DNA of 64,000 nt from an uncultured Mobilibacterium sp. (lineage in GTDB: Bacteria > Bacillota > Clostridia > Peptostreptococcales > Anaerovoracaceae). Made by a program: the position numbers and the translations under genes. Location: the NCBI GenBank assembly GCA_947254375.1, contig CAMYCF010000004.1, positions 21,841 to 85,840 of the forward strand. Direction: 5' to 3'. The notes below the pieces were generated by a model. It searched no databases and was not told the DNA's origin. It worked only from the letters and a program-made list of their open reading frames with translations. Positions 17,320 to 23,980 of this stretch are shown in pieces; within the stretch, counting starts at the first letter, position 1; each line of letters starts with the position of its first letter.

Positions 17320-17348
17320 AATATACCAAAGAGATAGTGGCCTGTCAA
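17320..17348 (-). promoter_or_regulatory. metNIQ promoter
   Basis: On the minus strand TTGACA (17343-17348), 17 bases, TATATT (17320-17325): a near-consensus sigma-A promoter. Predicted start is about 30 bases before the leader peptide ATG. Confidence 0.9.
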
Positions 17349-17384
17349 CCCATTTTTATAAAAACTTTGTTAAATCCTCCAATC

Positions 17385-17435
17385 TTTGTGATTTTAACGC
17401 GACTAAAAGTTTTTTCATTGACCCTAAATCACAAA
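17385..17435. promoter_or_regulatory. Inverted repeat upstream of the sstT promoter
   Basis: TTTGTGATTT (17385-17394) and AAATCACAAA (17426-17435) form a perfect ten-base inverted repeat with a 31-base spacer, ending five bases before the sstT -35 box. It may be a pair of regulator half-sites; no regulator is identified. Confidence 0.45.
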
Positions 17436-17440
17436 AATTC

Positions 17441-17469
17441 TTGCTTTTGTCACTTTAGCATGAGATAAT
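17441..17469 (+). promoter_or_regulatory. sstT promoter
   Basis: TTGCTT (17441-17446), 17 bases, GATAAT (17464-17469), followed by a short untranslated region and ACGGAGG before the start codon. Confidence 0.75.
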
Positions 17470-17528
17470 GTAACCTGTGCAACTCATTTGAGGTTGCAGC
17501 CTATTCGTTAGATTTACGGAGGTTGGTT

Positions 17529-18764
17529 TTGAAAAAATTATGGGTAGCCTGGATGAGGCTGAGCTTGGTAAAGCAAATCATCATCGGACTCGTTATCGGT
17601 ATAATCATGGGTGTGACTGCGCCGAAGCAGCTCGCGGGAGTCGAGATCTTCGGACAGCTGTTCGTCGGAGCGCTGAAGGGCGTTGCACCTATACTCGTAT
17701 TCTTCCTTGTAATGTCGGCGATCTCGGGCCACAAGAAAGGGCAGAAGACCAACATGAAGCACATCGTCGGCCTCTACCTGCTCGGAACTTTCTGCGCCGG
17801 AACGCTTGCCGTTTTTGCCAGCTACATCTTCAGGATAAAACTTGTCCTCGGAGCGGGCGGCGGCGACATCACTCCGCCGAGCGGCATAACCGAAGTACTG
17901 AAAACACTTGTATTCAACATTGTTTCTAACCCGGTCGACGCTCTCATGAACGCGAATTACATCGGTATCCTCACATGGGCGATCCTTGTCGGAATAGCGC
18001 TCAGACACGCGAACGACTCGACGAAGACGGTCATCAGCGACGTTGCGGATGCTCTTTCGCAGCTCGTAAGGTGGGTCATCAGATTCGCACCTCTCGGAGT
18101 TATGGGTCTCGTGTTCAACTCGATCGCAGAAAGCGGTATCCACACGCTCCTGAACTACGGTAAATTGATCGGACTGCTCGTAGGACTCATGTTCTTCGAC
18201 GCGCTTGTCATCAACCCGATCATAACTTATCTGAACATAAGGGAAAACCCTTATCCGCTCGTTCTGAAATGCCTCAAAGACAGCGGCATCACGGCGTTCT
18301 TCACGAGGAGTTCCGCAGCGAACATCCCTGTAAACATGAAGCTGTGCGAAGAGCTCGGATTGGACAAGGATACGTATTCGATATCGATCCCTCTCGGCGC
18401 GACCGTAAACATGGGCGGAGCAGCTATAACCATCGCGACCCTGTCGCTTGCAGCGACTCACACGCTCGGCATCGCAGTCGATGTTCCCACCGCGATAATC
18501 CTCTGCGTACTTTCCGCAGTCAGCGCTTGCGGCGCATCCGGTGTTGCGGGAGGATCGCTCCTTCTCATACCGCTCGCCTGCAGCCTTTTCGGTATTCCTA
18601 ACGACATCGCTATGCAGGTAGTCGGCGTAGGCTTCATCGTAGGCGTTATTCAGGACTCCTGCGAGACGGCGCTCAACTCCTCGACGGACGTACTCTTTAC
18701 AGCCGTTGCGGATATCCGTAACAGGAAAAAAATGGCAGCCGCAGGTCAGGCAGCAGCCGAATAA
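17529..18764 (+). CDS. sstT: Serine/threonine:sodium symporter SstT
   Basis: A 411-residue glutamate-transporter-fold (DAACS) membrane protein that takes up serine and threonine with sodium. The fold's hairpin motifs are visible: TRSSAANIPVNMKLCEELG, the NMGGAA core motif in ATVNMGGAAITIA, and a second hairpin SACGASGVAGGSLLLIP. The sequence matches SstT more closely than GltP-type dicarboxylate carriers because of the TRSSAANIPVN segment. TTG 17529 is the preferred start, six bases after ACGGAGG; a TTG two codons earlier overlaps that site. It is a single-gene unit between its promoter and a strong terminator. Confidence 0.94.
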   Translation: MKKLWVAWMRLSLVKQIIIGLVIGIIMGVTAPKQLAGVEIFGQLFVGALKGVAPILVFFLVMSAISGHKKGQKTNMKHIVGLYLLGTFCAGTLAVFASYIFRIKLVLGAGGGDITPPSGITEVLKTLVFNIVSNPVDALMNANYIGILTWAILVGIALRHANDSTKTVISDVADALSQLVRWVIRFAPLGVMGLVFNSIAESGIHTLLNYGKLIGLLVGLMFFDALVINPIITYLNIRENPYPLVLKCLKDSGITAFFTRSSAANIPVNMKLCEELGLDKDTYSISIPLGATVNMGGAAITIATLSLAATHTLGIAVDVPTAIILCVLSAVSACGASGVAGGSLLLIPLACSLFGIPNDIAMQVVGVGFIVGVIQDSCETALNSSTDVLFTAVADIRNRKKMAAAGQAAAE

Positions 18765-18784
18765 AAATTTTATACGGATATAAA

Positions 18785-18818
18785 AGGGCTCCCCGGATCT
18801 GATCTCGGGGAGCTTTTT
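18785..18818. terminator. Terminator between sstT and the convergent phosphatase gene
   Basis: GCTCCCCG (18788-18795), ten-base loop, CGGGGAGC (18806-18813), then TTTTT, with AAAA on the left side. It probably serves both convergent genes. Confidence 0.9.
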
Positions 18819-18834
18819 GATTGCGCTGTCGTTT

Positions 18835-19497
18835 CTATTTTATCTGGGTATAGCCGGTCGCCGTTTTTCCTTCGACCTCGATCGAATATCCGTATCCGGG
18901 AGCCGGGAGCCACTGCCACGAATCGTCTTTGATATGCGGCAGGAGGATGTCCATTATCTCGATGATGACGCCGCCGTGACAGACCGCGATTATATCTTTT
19001 TCGGGGCCTGCTGCCGAATTTGTCGCCGGGGCTTTTGCCGGATCTGCCGGCGCTCCTTCCACATCATGTTGAGGCAGTCCGCGTTCCATGAGGTCCGCTG
19101 CGGCACGCTCGGTCCTCGCCCTGAATCCTGAGTGATCGTCGCCGCCCGGGAAAGAAAACGCGTCCGTCTCCCTGCTCAGCCAGCTCCTTATTATCTCGTG
19201 CTCCGTCGCCTCTTCGAGGCACATCATCTCGAATTCACCGAGGTCGATCTCGCGAAGGTCCGGCATGATCTCGCGGGGCGTGTCTCCGTAGATCAGCTCG
19301 AACGTCTCCTCCGCACGCCTCATTCCCGACGTAAAACAAAGCGCTCCCTGAGCGCTCGGATACAGTCCCTCTTCCCGCGTGCGGGCTATCTCTGCCCGTC
19401 CCTCTTCGGTGAGCGGAAGTTCGGTGCTACCGTATAAAATTTTCTCCTGCGTCCCCTTCGTCGCTCCGTGCCGTATGAGGTGTATCTTCCTTGACAT
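18835..19497 (-). CDS. Histidine phosphatase family protein
   Basis: A 220-residue member of the phosphoglycerate mutase / acid phosphatase branch. The catalytic RHG motif is in IHLIRHGATKG near residue 10, the second conserved block is SGMRRAEETFELI, the acid is in LREIDLGEFEMM, and the second His is in IAVCHGGVI. An Ala/Pro-rich linker (about 20 residues) separates the last two blocks. The substrate cannot be told; relatives include CobC and GpmB-type phosphatases. The frame is open upstream, but that part lies in the tRNA-Arg gene, so ATG 19497 is chosen. It may be co-transcribed with the tRNA just upstream. Confidence 0.86.
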   Translation of the reverse strand: MSRKIHLIRHGATKGTQEKILYGSTELPLTEEGRAEIARTREEGLYPSAQGALCFTSGMRRAEETFELIYGDTPREIMPDLREIDLGEFEMMCLEEATEHEIIRSWLSRETDAFSFPGGDDHSGFRARTERAAADLMERGLPQHDVEGAPADPAKAPATNSAAGPEKDIIAVCHGGVIIEIMDILLPHIKDDSWQWLPAPGYGYSIEVEGKTATGYTQIK

Positions 19498-19518
19498 TTC
19501 CCGCCCTTTCTGTTCCTT

Positions 19519-19594
19519 TGGCGCACCGGGAGAGATTCGAACTCTCGACCAACACATTCGGAGTGTGCTACTCTATCCCCTGAGCTACCGGTGC
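19519..19594 (-). tRNA. tRNA-Arg (anticodon CCG)
   Basis: A 76-base cloverleaf with encoded CCA. Acceptor GCACCGG pairs with CCGGTGC; the D-arm starts AGCTCAGGGGATAGAG; the anticodon stem GCACA/TGTGT encloses loop CTCCGAA, giving anticodon CCG (codon CGG); the T-arm is GAGAGTTCGAATCTCTC. The histidine phosphatase gene begins about 20 bases downstream. Confidence 0.97.
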
Positions 19595-19724
19595 ATGATG
19601 TTTTGGGGTCGGCGGGGTTGTACGATCCGCGAAACGGTTTTTACGGCCGCCTGTAAATTATATCAGAGAGACCGAAAATGTAAAGTTGCCGGGCGTTTTT
19701 TAGGGCTTCTTTTGCCTAAAAACC

Positions 19725-19753
19725 TTGACTTTTGAAGGGCGGGGTAATATACT
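19725..19753 (+). promoter_or_regulatory. rplM-rpsI promoter
   Basis: TTGACT (19725-19730), 17 bases, TATACT (19748-19753). Predicted start near 19760 leaves a leader of about 150 bases before rplM. Confidence 0.85.
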
Positions 19754-19759
19754 TTTTAG

Positions 19760-19909
19760 GCGCTTATGCGCAAAATGCTTCGGGCAGGCATGGCCGACAG
19801 CCCGGGCGCTAAGTTATTTTAGGATGCCGAAACAAATTTTACCGAATTCGAGTAGGCAATGCCGAAACCGATCGCAATGCGATCCGAGTAGGTAGAAAGG
19901 AAATCAGAA
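19760..19909 (+). promoter_or_regulatory. Structured rplM leader with two tandem hairpin units
   Basis: The leader contains a stem CGGGC/GCCCG (about 19780-19806), then two adjacent 35-base units at 19824-19858 and 19859-19894. Each reads AUGCCGAAAC, a hairpin, CGAGUAGG(C/U)A: UGCC pairs with GG(C/U)A, the GAAAC/CGAGUA internal loop holds the GAA/AGUA strands of a bulged-G (sarcin-ricin type) motif, and the apical hairpin is AAUU/AAUU in unit 1 and GAUCGC/GCGAUC in unit 2. The apical stem sequences differ while pairing is kept. An L13-type autoregulatory leader is known in Firmicutes; whether this is that class or a different one is open. Confidence 0.6.
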
Positions 19910-20338
19910 ATGAAATCTTTTATCGCAAAACCGCAGGAGGTCGAGCATAAGTGGTATGTGATCGACGCTGCGGACCAGACCCTCGGAAAGGTCGCGGTAG
20001 AGGCCGCATCGATCCTCAGGGGCAAGAAGAAACCTATCTACACTCCTCACGTAGACTGCGGCGATTATGTCATCATAATCAATGCTGAGAAGGTAGCCGT
20101 TTCCGGCAAGAAGGAAAAGGAAAAGATCTACAAGAGCCACAGCGGTTATCCGGGTGGACTCAAGGAAGTACCTCTCGGTGAGCTCCGCGCGAGAAAGCCG
20201 GAAGAGATCATCCGCCACGCCGTAAAAGGCATGATGCCTAAGGGCAAGCTCGGCAGGCAGATGTTCAAGAAGCTCAAAGTCTATGCAGGTCCTGATCATC
20301 CGCACGCAGCACAGCGTCCGGAAGAGTGGACGTTATAA
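19910..20338 (+). CDS. rplM: 50S ribosomal protein L13
   Basis: A 142-residue ribosomal protein of the large subunit, an early assembly protein that binds 23S rRNA. The conserved core is visible: WYVIDAADQTLGKVAVEAASIL, DCGDYVIIINAEK, the Y(K)SHSGYPGG loop, and HAVKGMMPKGKLGRQMFKKLKVYAG. The start follows GAAAGGAAATCAGAA. It is the first gene of the two-gene rplM-rpsI operon, 18 bases before rpsI. The long leader suggests feedback control of translation or transcription by one of the two products. Confidence 0.98.
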   Translation: MKSFIAKPQEVEHKWYVIDAADQTLGKVAVEAASILRGKKKPIYTPHVDCGDYVIIINAEKVAVSGKKEKEKIYKSHSGYPGGLKEVPLGELRARKPEEIIRHAVKGMMPKGKLGRQMFKKLKVYAGPDHPHAAQRPEEWTL

Positions 20339-20356
20339 AAGGAAGGAGGTTAAGAT

Positions 20357-20752
20357 ATGGCTAAGACACAATACCAGGCAACAGGTAGAAGGAAAGCTTC
20401 TGTAGCTAGAGTCAGACTTCTTCCGGGAAAGGGCAGGATCGTCGTTAATAAGAAGGACCTCGATGATTACTTCGGTATGGAGATCCTCAGAAACGAAGTT
20501 CGCAGACCTTTCGATGTAACGAGCACAGCTGAGAAGTTCGACGTGATCGCGACCGTTCACGGCGGCGGATTCACGGGACAGGCGGGAGCGCTCAGGCACG
20601 GTATCTCGAGAGCTCTATGCGAAGCGGACGAAGAGTCCTATCGTCCTGCTCTCAAAGCAGCGGGCTTCCTCACGAGAGACCCTCGTATGAAAGAGAGAAA
20701 GAAATACGGTCTCAAGAAAGCAAGAAAAGCAAGCCAGTTCTCGAAACGTTAG
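20357..20752 (+). CDS. rpsI: 30S ribosomal protein S9
   Basis: A 131-residue small-subunit protein whose C-terminal tail reaches the P-site tRNA. It begins with QYQATGRRKASVARVRL, contains VHGGGFTGQAGALRHGISRAL and RDPRMKERKKYGLKKARKASQFSKR, with the terminal KR of the family. AAGGAGG lies just before ATG. It is the second gene of the rplM operon, as in almost all bacteria, and is followed by an intrinsic terminator. Confidence 0.98.
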   Translation: MAKTQYQATGRRKASVARVRLLPGKGRIVVNKKDLDDYFGMEILRNEVRRPFDVTSTAEKFDVIATVHGGGFTGQAGALRHGISRALCEADEESYRPALKAAGFLTRDPRMKERKKYGLKKARKASQFSKR

Positions 20753-20790
20753 TTTCAGCGGAACGCGCAGGCGGATCGAAGCAAAACAAA

Positions 20791-20824
20791 ACAGCAACTT
20801 CCGGATCGGAGGTTGCTGTTTTTT
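20791..20824 (+). terminator. Terminator of rplM-rpsI
   Basis: ACAGCAACTTCC / GGAGGTTGCTGT, a 12-base-pair stem with one wobble and a five-base loop, followed by T6. Confidence 0.92.
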
Positions 20825-20873
20825 CATGTCGCTTTATAAAAAAGATTTCCGTGGGCCTAGTGGTTGCGCCGCC

Positions 20874-21800
20874 CTAAAAAGTCGCGACTTCCGGATCCGC
20901 CGGCTCGCACTTCTCGAGCTTCTTTACGTAGAGGACCGGGCCTTTTTCGCCGTACGCCTCTTCGTACTCGACGCGAAGCTTCGCCGTTATTTTTACCCAG
21001 TCGCCCACCTTGAGATCGTCCTTCGCCGCATAGACCGCCACGGTCCCGGCAAACTCGATGTCCTCGACGCAGCACGTCATCACAGGCCTTCCGAACGCGA
21101 ACTTTCCCGCCGGCAGCTCATCGCTCAGCGCGACGATCCCTTTGACCTCGATCGTTTTACCGTCGTAGTCTTCAGGCTTATCGTTCATGTCGGCGTACCA
21201 CTCAGCGAACCAGTCGTCCTCGACGACGATCTTCGAAGCGCTTTTCTCATACGGCAGCGGATCCTCTATCTCGTCCGGCTCCATGTCGTACGGCCCGTAT
21301 TCGTAAAGGATGTAAGTCTTGCGATTCGCGATCCTGACCTCGCGGTGCAGAGGCATTTTATCGGCCTCCGGGGTGGTGCGGTTGAAAATGACGATGTCCG
21401 CCCATTTCATTTTATCGAAGCAGAGCTGGCGCATGTTCTTGTTGTACATTTCGAATGTTGTCGCATCGAAGATCGCGAATTCCTGCGCAATCGCCCAGTT
21501 CTGCGGCATCCTCTCTAAAAGTTTTTCGCGGAGCCACATGCCGTTGTACTCGATTATGATCCTGTCCGCGCCGCTTTCCCGCACCAGCCGCGTGAGGTTT
21601 TTACGGGTAAAATCTTCCTCCGACACGTATTCGAGCATGACCTGCTCTATGAATTTATCCGTCGCGAATTCCTCTTCGCCCTCCTCGAAGACGAGGATCA
21701 GTGTTTTATGCGGTTCGTCGCCGGGCACTTTGAGGACGCTGTTTATAAAAGTCGTTTTGCCCGCGTCTAAAAATCCGTTGTGTAAAATTACGGGTATCAA
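20874..21800 (-). CDS. CobW-like GTP-binding protein with C-terminal TIGR03943-type region
   Basis: A 308-residue protein with a CobW/COG0523-type G domain: P-loop GFLDAGKTTF at residues 9-18 and a later FNRTTPEA in place of the usual NKxD. It lacks the metal-binding CxCC motif present in its neighbour; the equivalent region reads FEEGEEEFATDKF. From about residue 190 a second domain (DGKTIEVKGIVA to MTCCVEDIEFAGTVAVY and GDWVKITAKL) resembles the OB-like module of the TIGR03943 membrane-associated family. It follows the COG0523 protein by 45 bases, in the same likely operon. A role in metal trafficking is inferred from the family. Confidence 0.78.
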   Translation of the reverse strand: MIPVILHNGFLDAGKTTFINSVLKVPGDEPHKTLILVFEEGEEEFATDKFIEQVMLEYVSEEDFTRKNLTRLVRESGADRIIIEYNGMWLREKLLERMPQNWAIAQEFAIFDATTFEMYNKNMRQLCFDKMKWADIVIFNRTTPEADKMPLHREVRIANRKTYILYEYGPYDMEPDEIEDPLPYEKSASKIVVEDDWFAEWYADMNDKPEDYDGKTIEVKGIVALSDELPAGKFAFGRPVMTCCVEDIEFAGTVAVYAAKDDLKVGDWVKITAKLRVEYEEAYGEKGPVLYVKKLEKCEPADPEVATF

Positions 21801-21844
21801 TTCCGCCTCCTAAAAATTTTTGCTCTCGCCTGAAAAGCTTCCCG

Positions 21845-22927
21845 CTATCTGTTTATCCCGAAAAGCTCTTTGATGTTCTCTTTGTTGAGGGCCGTTCCGA
21901 TCACGCAGAAGATCCCGCTGACGTTCGGCTCGCCGCTCCTGACTTCTCCTTCGCCCGGGACGTAGTCGAACTCGAGCCAGCCGCCGTCCGCATCTCTCAG
22001 TATTCCTTTCGACCTCAGGACGACGCCGTATTTACCGTCATCCTCTAACTCGTCGAGTGTTTCTTCTATCTGATCTTTGGTGAAGGCCTTCGCCGTTTCG
22101 ATGCCGAATTCTTCAAAGACTTCGTCGGCGTGGTGGTGGCCGTGCTCGTGGTGGCAGCCGCATGAGCAAGTCTCGCCGTGGTCGTGGTGATGATGTTCGT
22201 GTTCATCGTGGTCGTGGTGGCGATGTTCATGCTCGTCATGGTCGTGGTCATGGTGGTGCTCGTGCTCGTCATGGTTGTGATCGTGAGCGCGTTCGTTCAG
22301 GAACTCGTCGATCACTTTCGACTCCGAGCCGCACTCCTCCATTACCTGAAGGATCTTCGCACCGTCAAGCTCGTCCCAATCGGTCGTAACTATTACGGCA
22401 TCCTTGTTGATGTCGCGAAGCATCGATATAGCTTCTTCTATTTTTGCGTCGGAAAGATCTTTCGTGTGGCTGAGTATGAGCGATGTAGCATATTCCACCT
22501 GGTTCTCGTAGAACTCGCCGAAGTTTGCCAGATATCTCTTGCACTTTTTCGCATCTATGACTGCGATCAGCCCGTTCAGCACGACGCGCTCGTCATGAAG
22601 ATCGTCTATTGCCGCCATAACGTCGCTGAGTTTTCCGACGCCCGACGGTTCGATCAGGATCCTGTCCGGCGTGAATTTATCTATTACCTCTTCGAGGGCC
22701 TTTTCAAAATCCCCGACGAGCGTGCAGCAAATGCAGCCCGCGTTCAGCTCATTTATCTCTATTCCGGTGTTCTTCAGGAACGATTTGTCGACGCCGATCT
22801 CGCCGAACTCGTTCTCGATGAGGACGAGCTGCTCACCCTTATAGGCTTCCGCGATCAGCTTCTTGATGAGTGTCGTCTTTCCCGCTCCGAGGAATCCCGA
22901 AAAAATATCAACTTTTATTTTCTTCAT
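21845..22927 (-). CDS. COG0523 GTPase metallochaperone with His-rich metal-binding loop
   Basis: A 360-residue G3E-family GTPase. P-loop FSGFLGAGKTT (residues 9-19), the metal site GCICC (Cys 65, 67, 68), the switch ILIEPSGVGKLSDV and a C-terminal CobW domain are visible. A loop near residues 215-270 contains more than 25 His, mixed with Asp and Glu, plus CSCGCHHEHGHHH. This pattern is typical of zinc or nickel metallochaperones such as ZigA/YciC-type proteins. No Zur operator is recognisable upstream. It follows a small LSM-like gene by 24 bases and precedes the second CobW-like gene; together they suggest a metal-handling operon. Metal identity is inference. Confidence 0.88.
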   Translation of the reverse strand: MKKIKVDIFSGFLGAGKTTLIKKLIAEAYKGEQLVLIENEFGEIGVDKSFLKNTGIEINELNAGCICCTLVGDFEKALEEVIDKFTPDRILIEPSGVGKLSDVMAAIDDLHDERVVLNGLIAVIDAKKCKRYLANFGEFYENQVEYATSLILSHTKDLSDAKIEEAISMLRDINKDAVIVTTDWDELDGAKILQVMEECGSESKVIDEFLNERAHDHNHDEHEHHHDHDHDEHEHRHHDHDEHEHHHHDHGETCSCGCHHEHGHHHADEVFEEFGIETAKAFTKDQIEETLDELEDDGKYGVVLRSKGILRDADGGWLEFDYVPGEGEVRSGEPNVSGIFCVIGTALNKENIKELFGINR

Positions 22928-22951
22928 CGTAAGTTCTCTCCTTTTTTATAA

Positions 22952-23149
22952 TCAGATTATCTCAATGCTTTTTATGTCGCCTTCGGGTATCGTGAGTTCT
23001 CCGAAATCGCCTTTGTTTTGTACATCGACATCAAGCCACCATTGGTCGTCTTCGGAGTCGGCCGGAGATTCACATGACACGACTTGGCCTACCCATACCA
23101 CTCCGTCGGCATCCGTTATTCTTACATTTTTACCGAAATATTTGTACAT
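22952..23149 (-). CDS. Small beta-barrel protein (LSM-like), unknown function
   Basis: A 65-residue protein beginning MYKYFGKNVRITDADGVVWVGQVV and ending GDIKSIEII. The alternation of hydrophobic and polar residues suggests a short five-strand barrel. Similar tiny proteins with a closing IKSIEI motif are common in Firmicutes, usually named hypothetical or LSM-domain. ATG 23149 is chosen because GTGAGG sits seven bases upstream; a GTG 12 bases earlier overlaps that site. It lies between the CPCC zinc-ribbon gene and the COG0523 GTPase in close spacing, so it may share their transcript. Confidence 0.72.
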   Translation of the reverse strand: MYKYFGKNVRITDADGVVWVGQVVSCESPADSEDDQWWLDVDVQNKGDFGELTIPEGDIKSIEII

Positions 23150-23193
23150 ATTGCGCCTCACTTCGGTGCTTTATGCGAACAGATCGCAAAATG

Positions 23194-23379
23194 CTATAAA
23201 ACTTTTTCGCCGCGTTTCCACGCCTCTTTTGCCTGATTCAGGCTCATCTTGTTGGCTCCGCCCGCATAATCTGGTTCGTCAGTCTGCAATCCGTCGTTCT
23301 CCCAATTACAAATAGGGCAAACATCGAAATCATCCGGAGCTTTAAATTCGTATTTACCGCACACGGGACATTTCACCAT
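23194..23379 (-). CDS. CPCC-type cysteine-rich zinc-ribbon protein
   Basis: A 61-residue protein with two CxxC pairs, KCPVCGKYEF at residues 3-12 and DVCPICNWENDG at residues 19-30, followed by NQAKEAWKRGEK. This matches the small CPCC (PF14206-type) family of presumed zinc-binding proteins, which has no known function. It is the first gene of a close-spaced set running into the two COG0523 GTPases. A zinc-binding protein next to a His-rich metallochaperone is suggestive but not proof of a shared pathway. Confidence 0.8.
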   Translation of the reverse strand: MVKCPVCGKYEFKAPDDFDVCPICNWENDGLQTDEPDYAGGANKMSLNQAKEAWKRGEKVL

Positions 23380-23440
23380 AGCCGCTCCTTTTACTCGAAA
23401 AAACGCACTGCGTCATTCCTGCCGATTTTATCGCCGAACT

Positions 23441-23474
23441 AAAAAGCCCTGAAATCTAAACGACTTCAAGGCTT
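23441..23474 (-). terminator. Terminator after tRNA-Ala
   Basis: On the minus strand AAGCCTTGAA, ten-base loop, TTCAGGGCTT, then TTTTT: ten base pairs with one wobble, eight bases beyond the tRNA 3' end. Confidence 0.88.
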
Positions 23475-23481
23475 TCCTTAT

Positions 23482-23557
23482 TGGTGGAGCATACGAGGTT
23501 CGAACTCGTGACCTCTTGACTGCCAGTCAAACGCGCTCCCAGCTGCGCCAATGCCCC
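23482..23557 (-). tRNA. tRNA-Ala (anticodon GGC)
   Basis: A 76-base cloverleaf with encoded CCA. Acceptor GGGGCAT pairs with ATGCTCC (one wobble); D-arm GGCGCAGCTGGGAGCGC; anticodon stem TTTGA/TCAAG with loop CTGGCAG, giving anticodon GGC (codon GCC); T-arm CACGAGTTCGAACCTCGT. It follows the DUF1858 gene by 11 bases and may be processed from the same transcript. Confidence 0.97.
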
Positions 23558-23568
23558 GTAAATGAGGC

Positions 23569-23763
23569 TTAAAGAGCCTCGTTCAGTGCGTCCGTAAGCG
23601 CATCGGCATCGATTCCGTGAACTGCACATGCATCCTGTACGCTCTCTCCGCGCGATGCAGGGCAGCCGATGCACATCATTCCGTGTGCAAAGAAAACCTG
23701 AGCCAGGTCCGGTTTCTCCGCCAGTATATCGCCTATGATCATATCTTTAGTAATCTTTTCCAT
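23569..23763 (-). CDS. DUF1858 domain protein
   Basis: A 64-residue protein made of one DUF1858 domain: ITKDMIIGDILAEKPDLAQVFFAHGMMCIGCPASRGESVQDAC. The conserved CIGC pair could hold a metal, Fe-S ligand or redox thiol. Such domains occur alone in clostridia and at the ends of larger hybrid-cluster and ScdA-like proteins linked to iron-sulfur and nitrosative stress, but a function for the stand-alone form is not established. GGGAG is ten bases before ATG. The gene is directly upstream of tRNA-Ala. Confidence 0.88.
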   Translation of the reverse strand: MEKITKDMIIGDILAEKPDLAQVFFAHGMMCIGCPASRGESVQDACAVHGIDADALTDALNEAL

Positions 23764-23902
23764 AACCTAGATCTCCCTTCATACTCTTCTTGCTGCCTGT
23801 TACCTTACCATTATTTCCATATAAAATCAATGCTTTTGTGTGTTTTTATCTCGATATTCCTATAAAATCACCGTGAATTCATTTTGATACAAAAACCGAG
23901 GC

Positions 23903-23929
23903 TTGATATATTGCTCTTTAGTGTATAAT
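23903..23929 (+). promoter_or_regulatory. Likely promoter of the DUF2156-GNAT pair
   Basis: Perfect TATAAT (23924-23929) with TTGATA 15 bases upstream (23903-23908). The spacing is short, so the -35 assignment is uncertain. Confidence 0.55.
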
Positions 23930-23980
23930 TAAGTCGTTAGTTAGGTCGATAAAATTTTACGAAATGAATCGGGGTTAAAT

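Noticed and set aside
17032..17320. SAM riboswitch or T-box in the metNIQ leader
   Set aside because: No T-box antiterminator sequence (AGGGTGGNACCGCG) and no S-box core seen by eye; the leader peptide explains the layout better.
19498..19557. N-terminal extension of the histidine phosphatase (MCWSRVRISPG...)
   Set aside because: These codons lie in the tRNA-Arg gene and its 3' flank.
22066..22951. Val/Met-rich and Thr/Ser-rich ORFs opposite or out of frame with the COG0523 gene
   Set aside because: Produced by the His/Asp repeat codons read in other frames.
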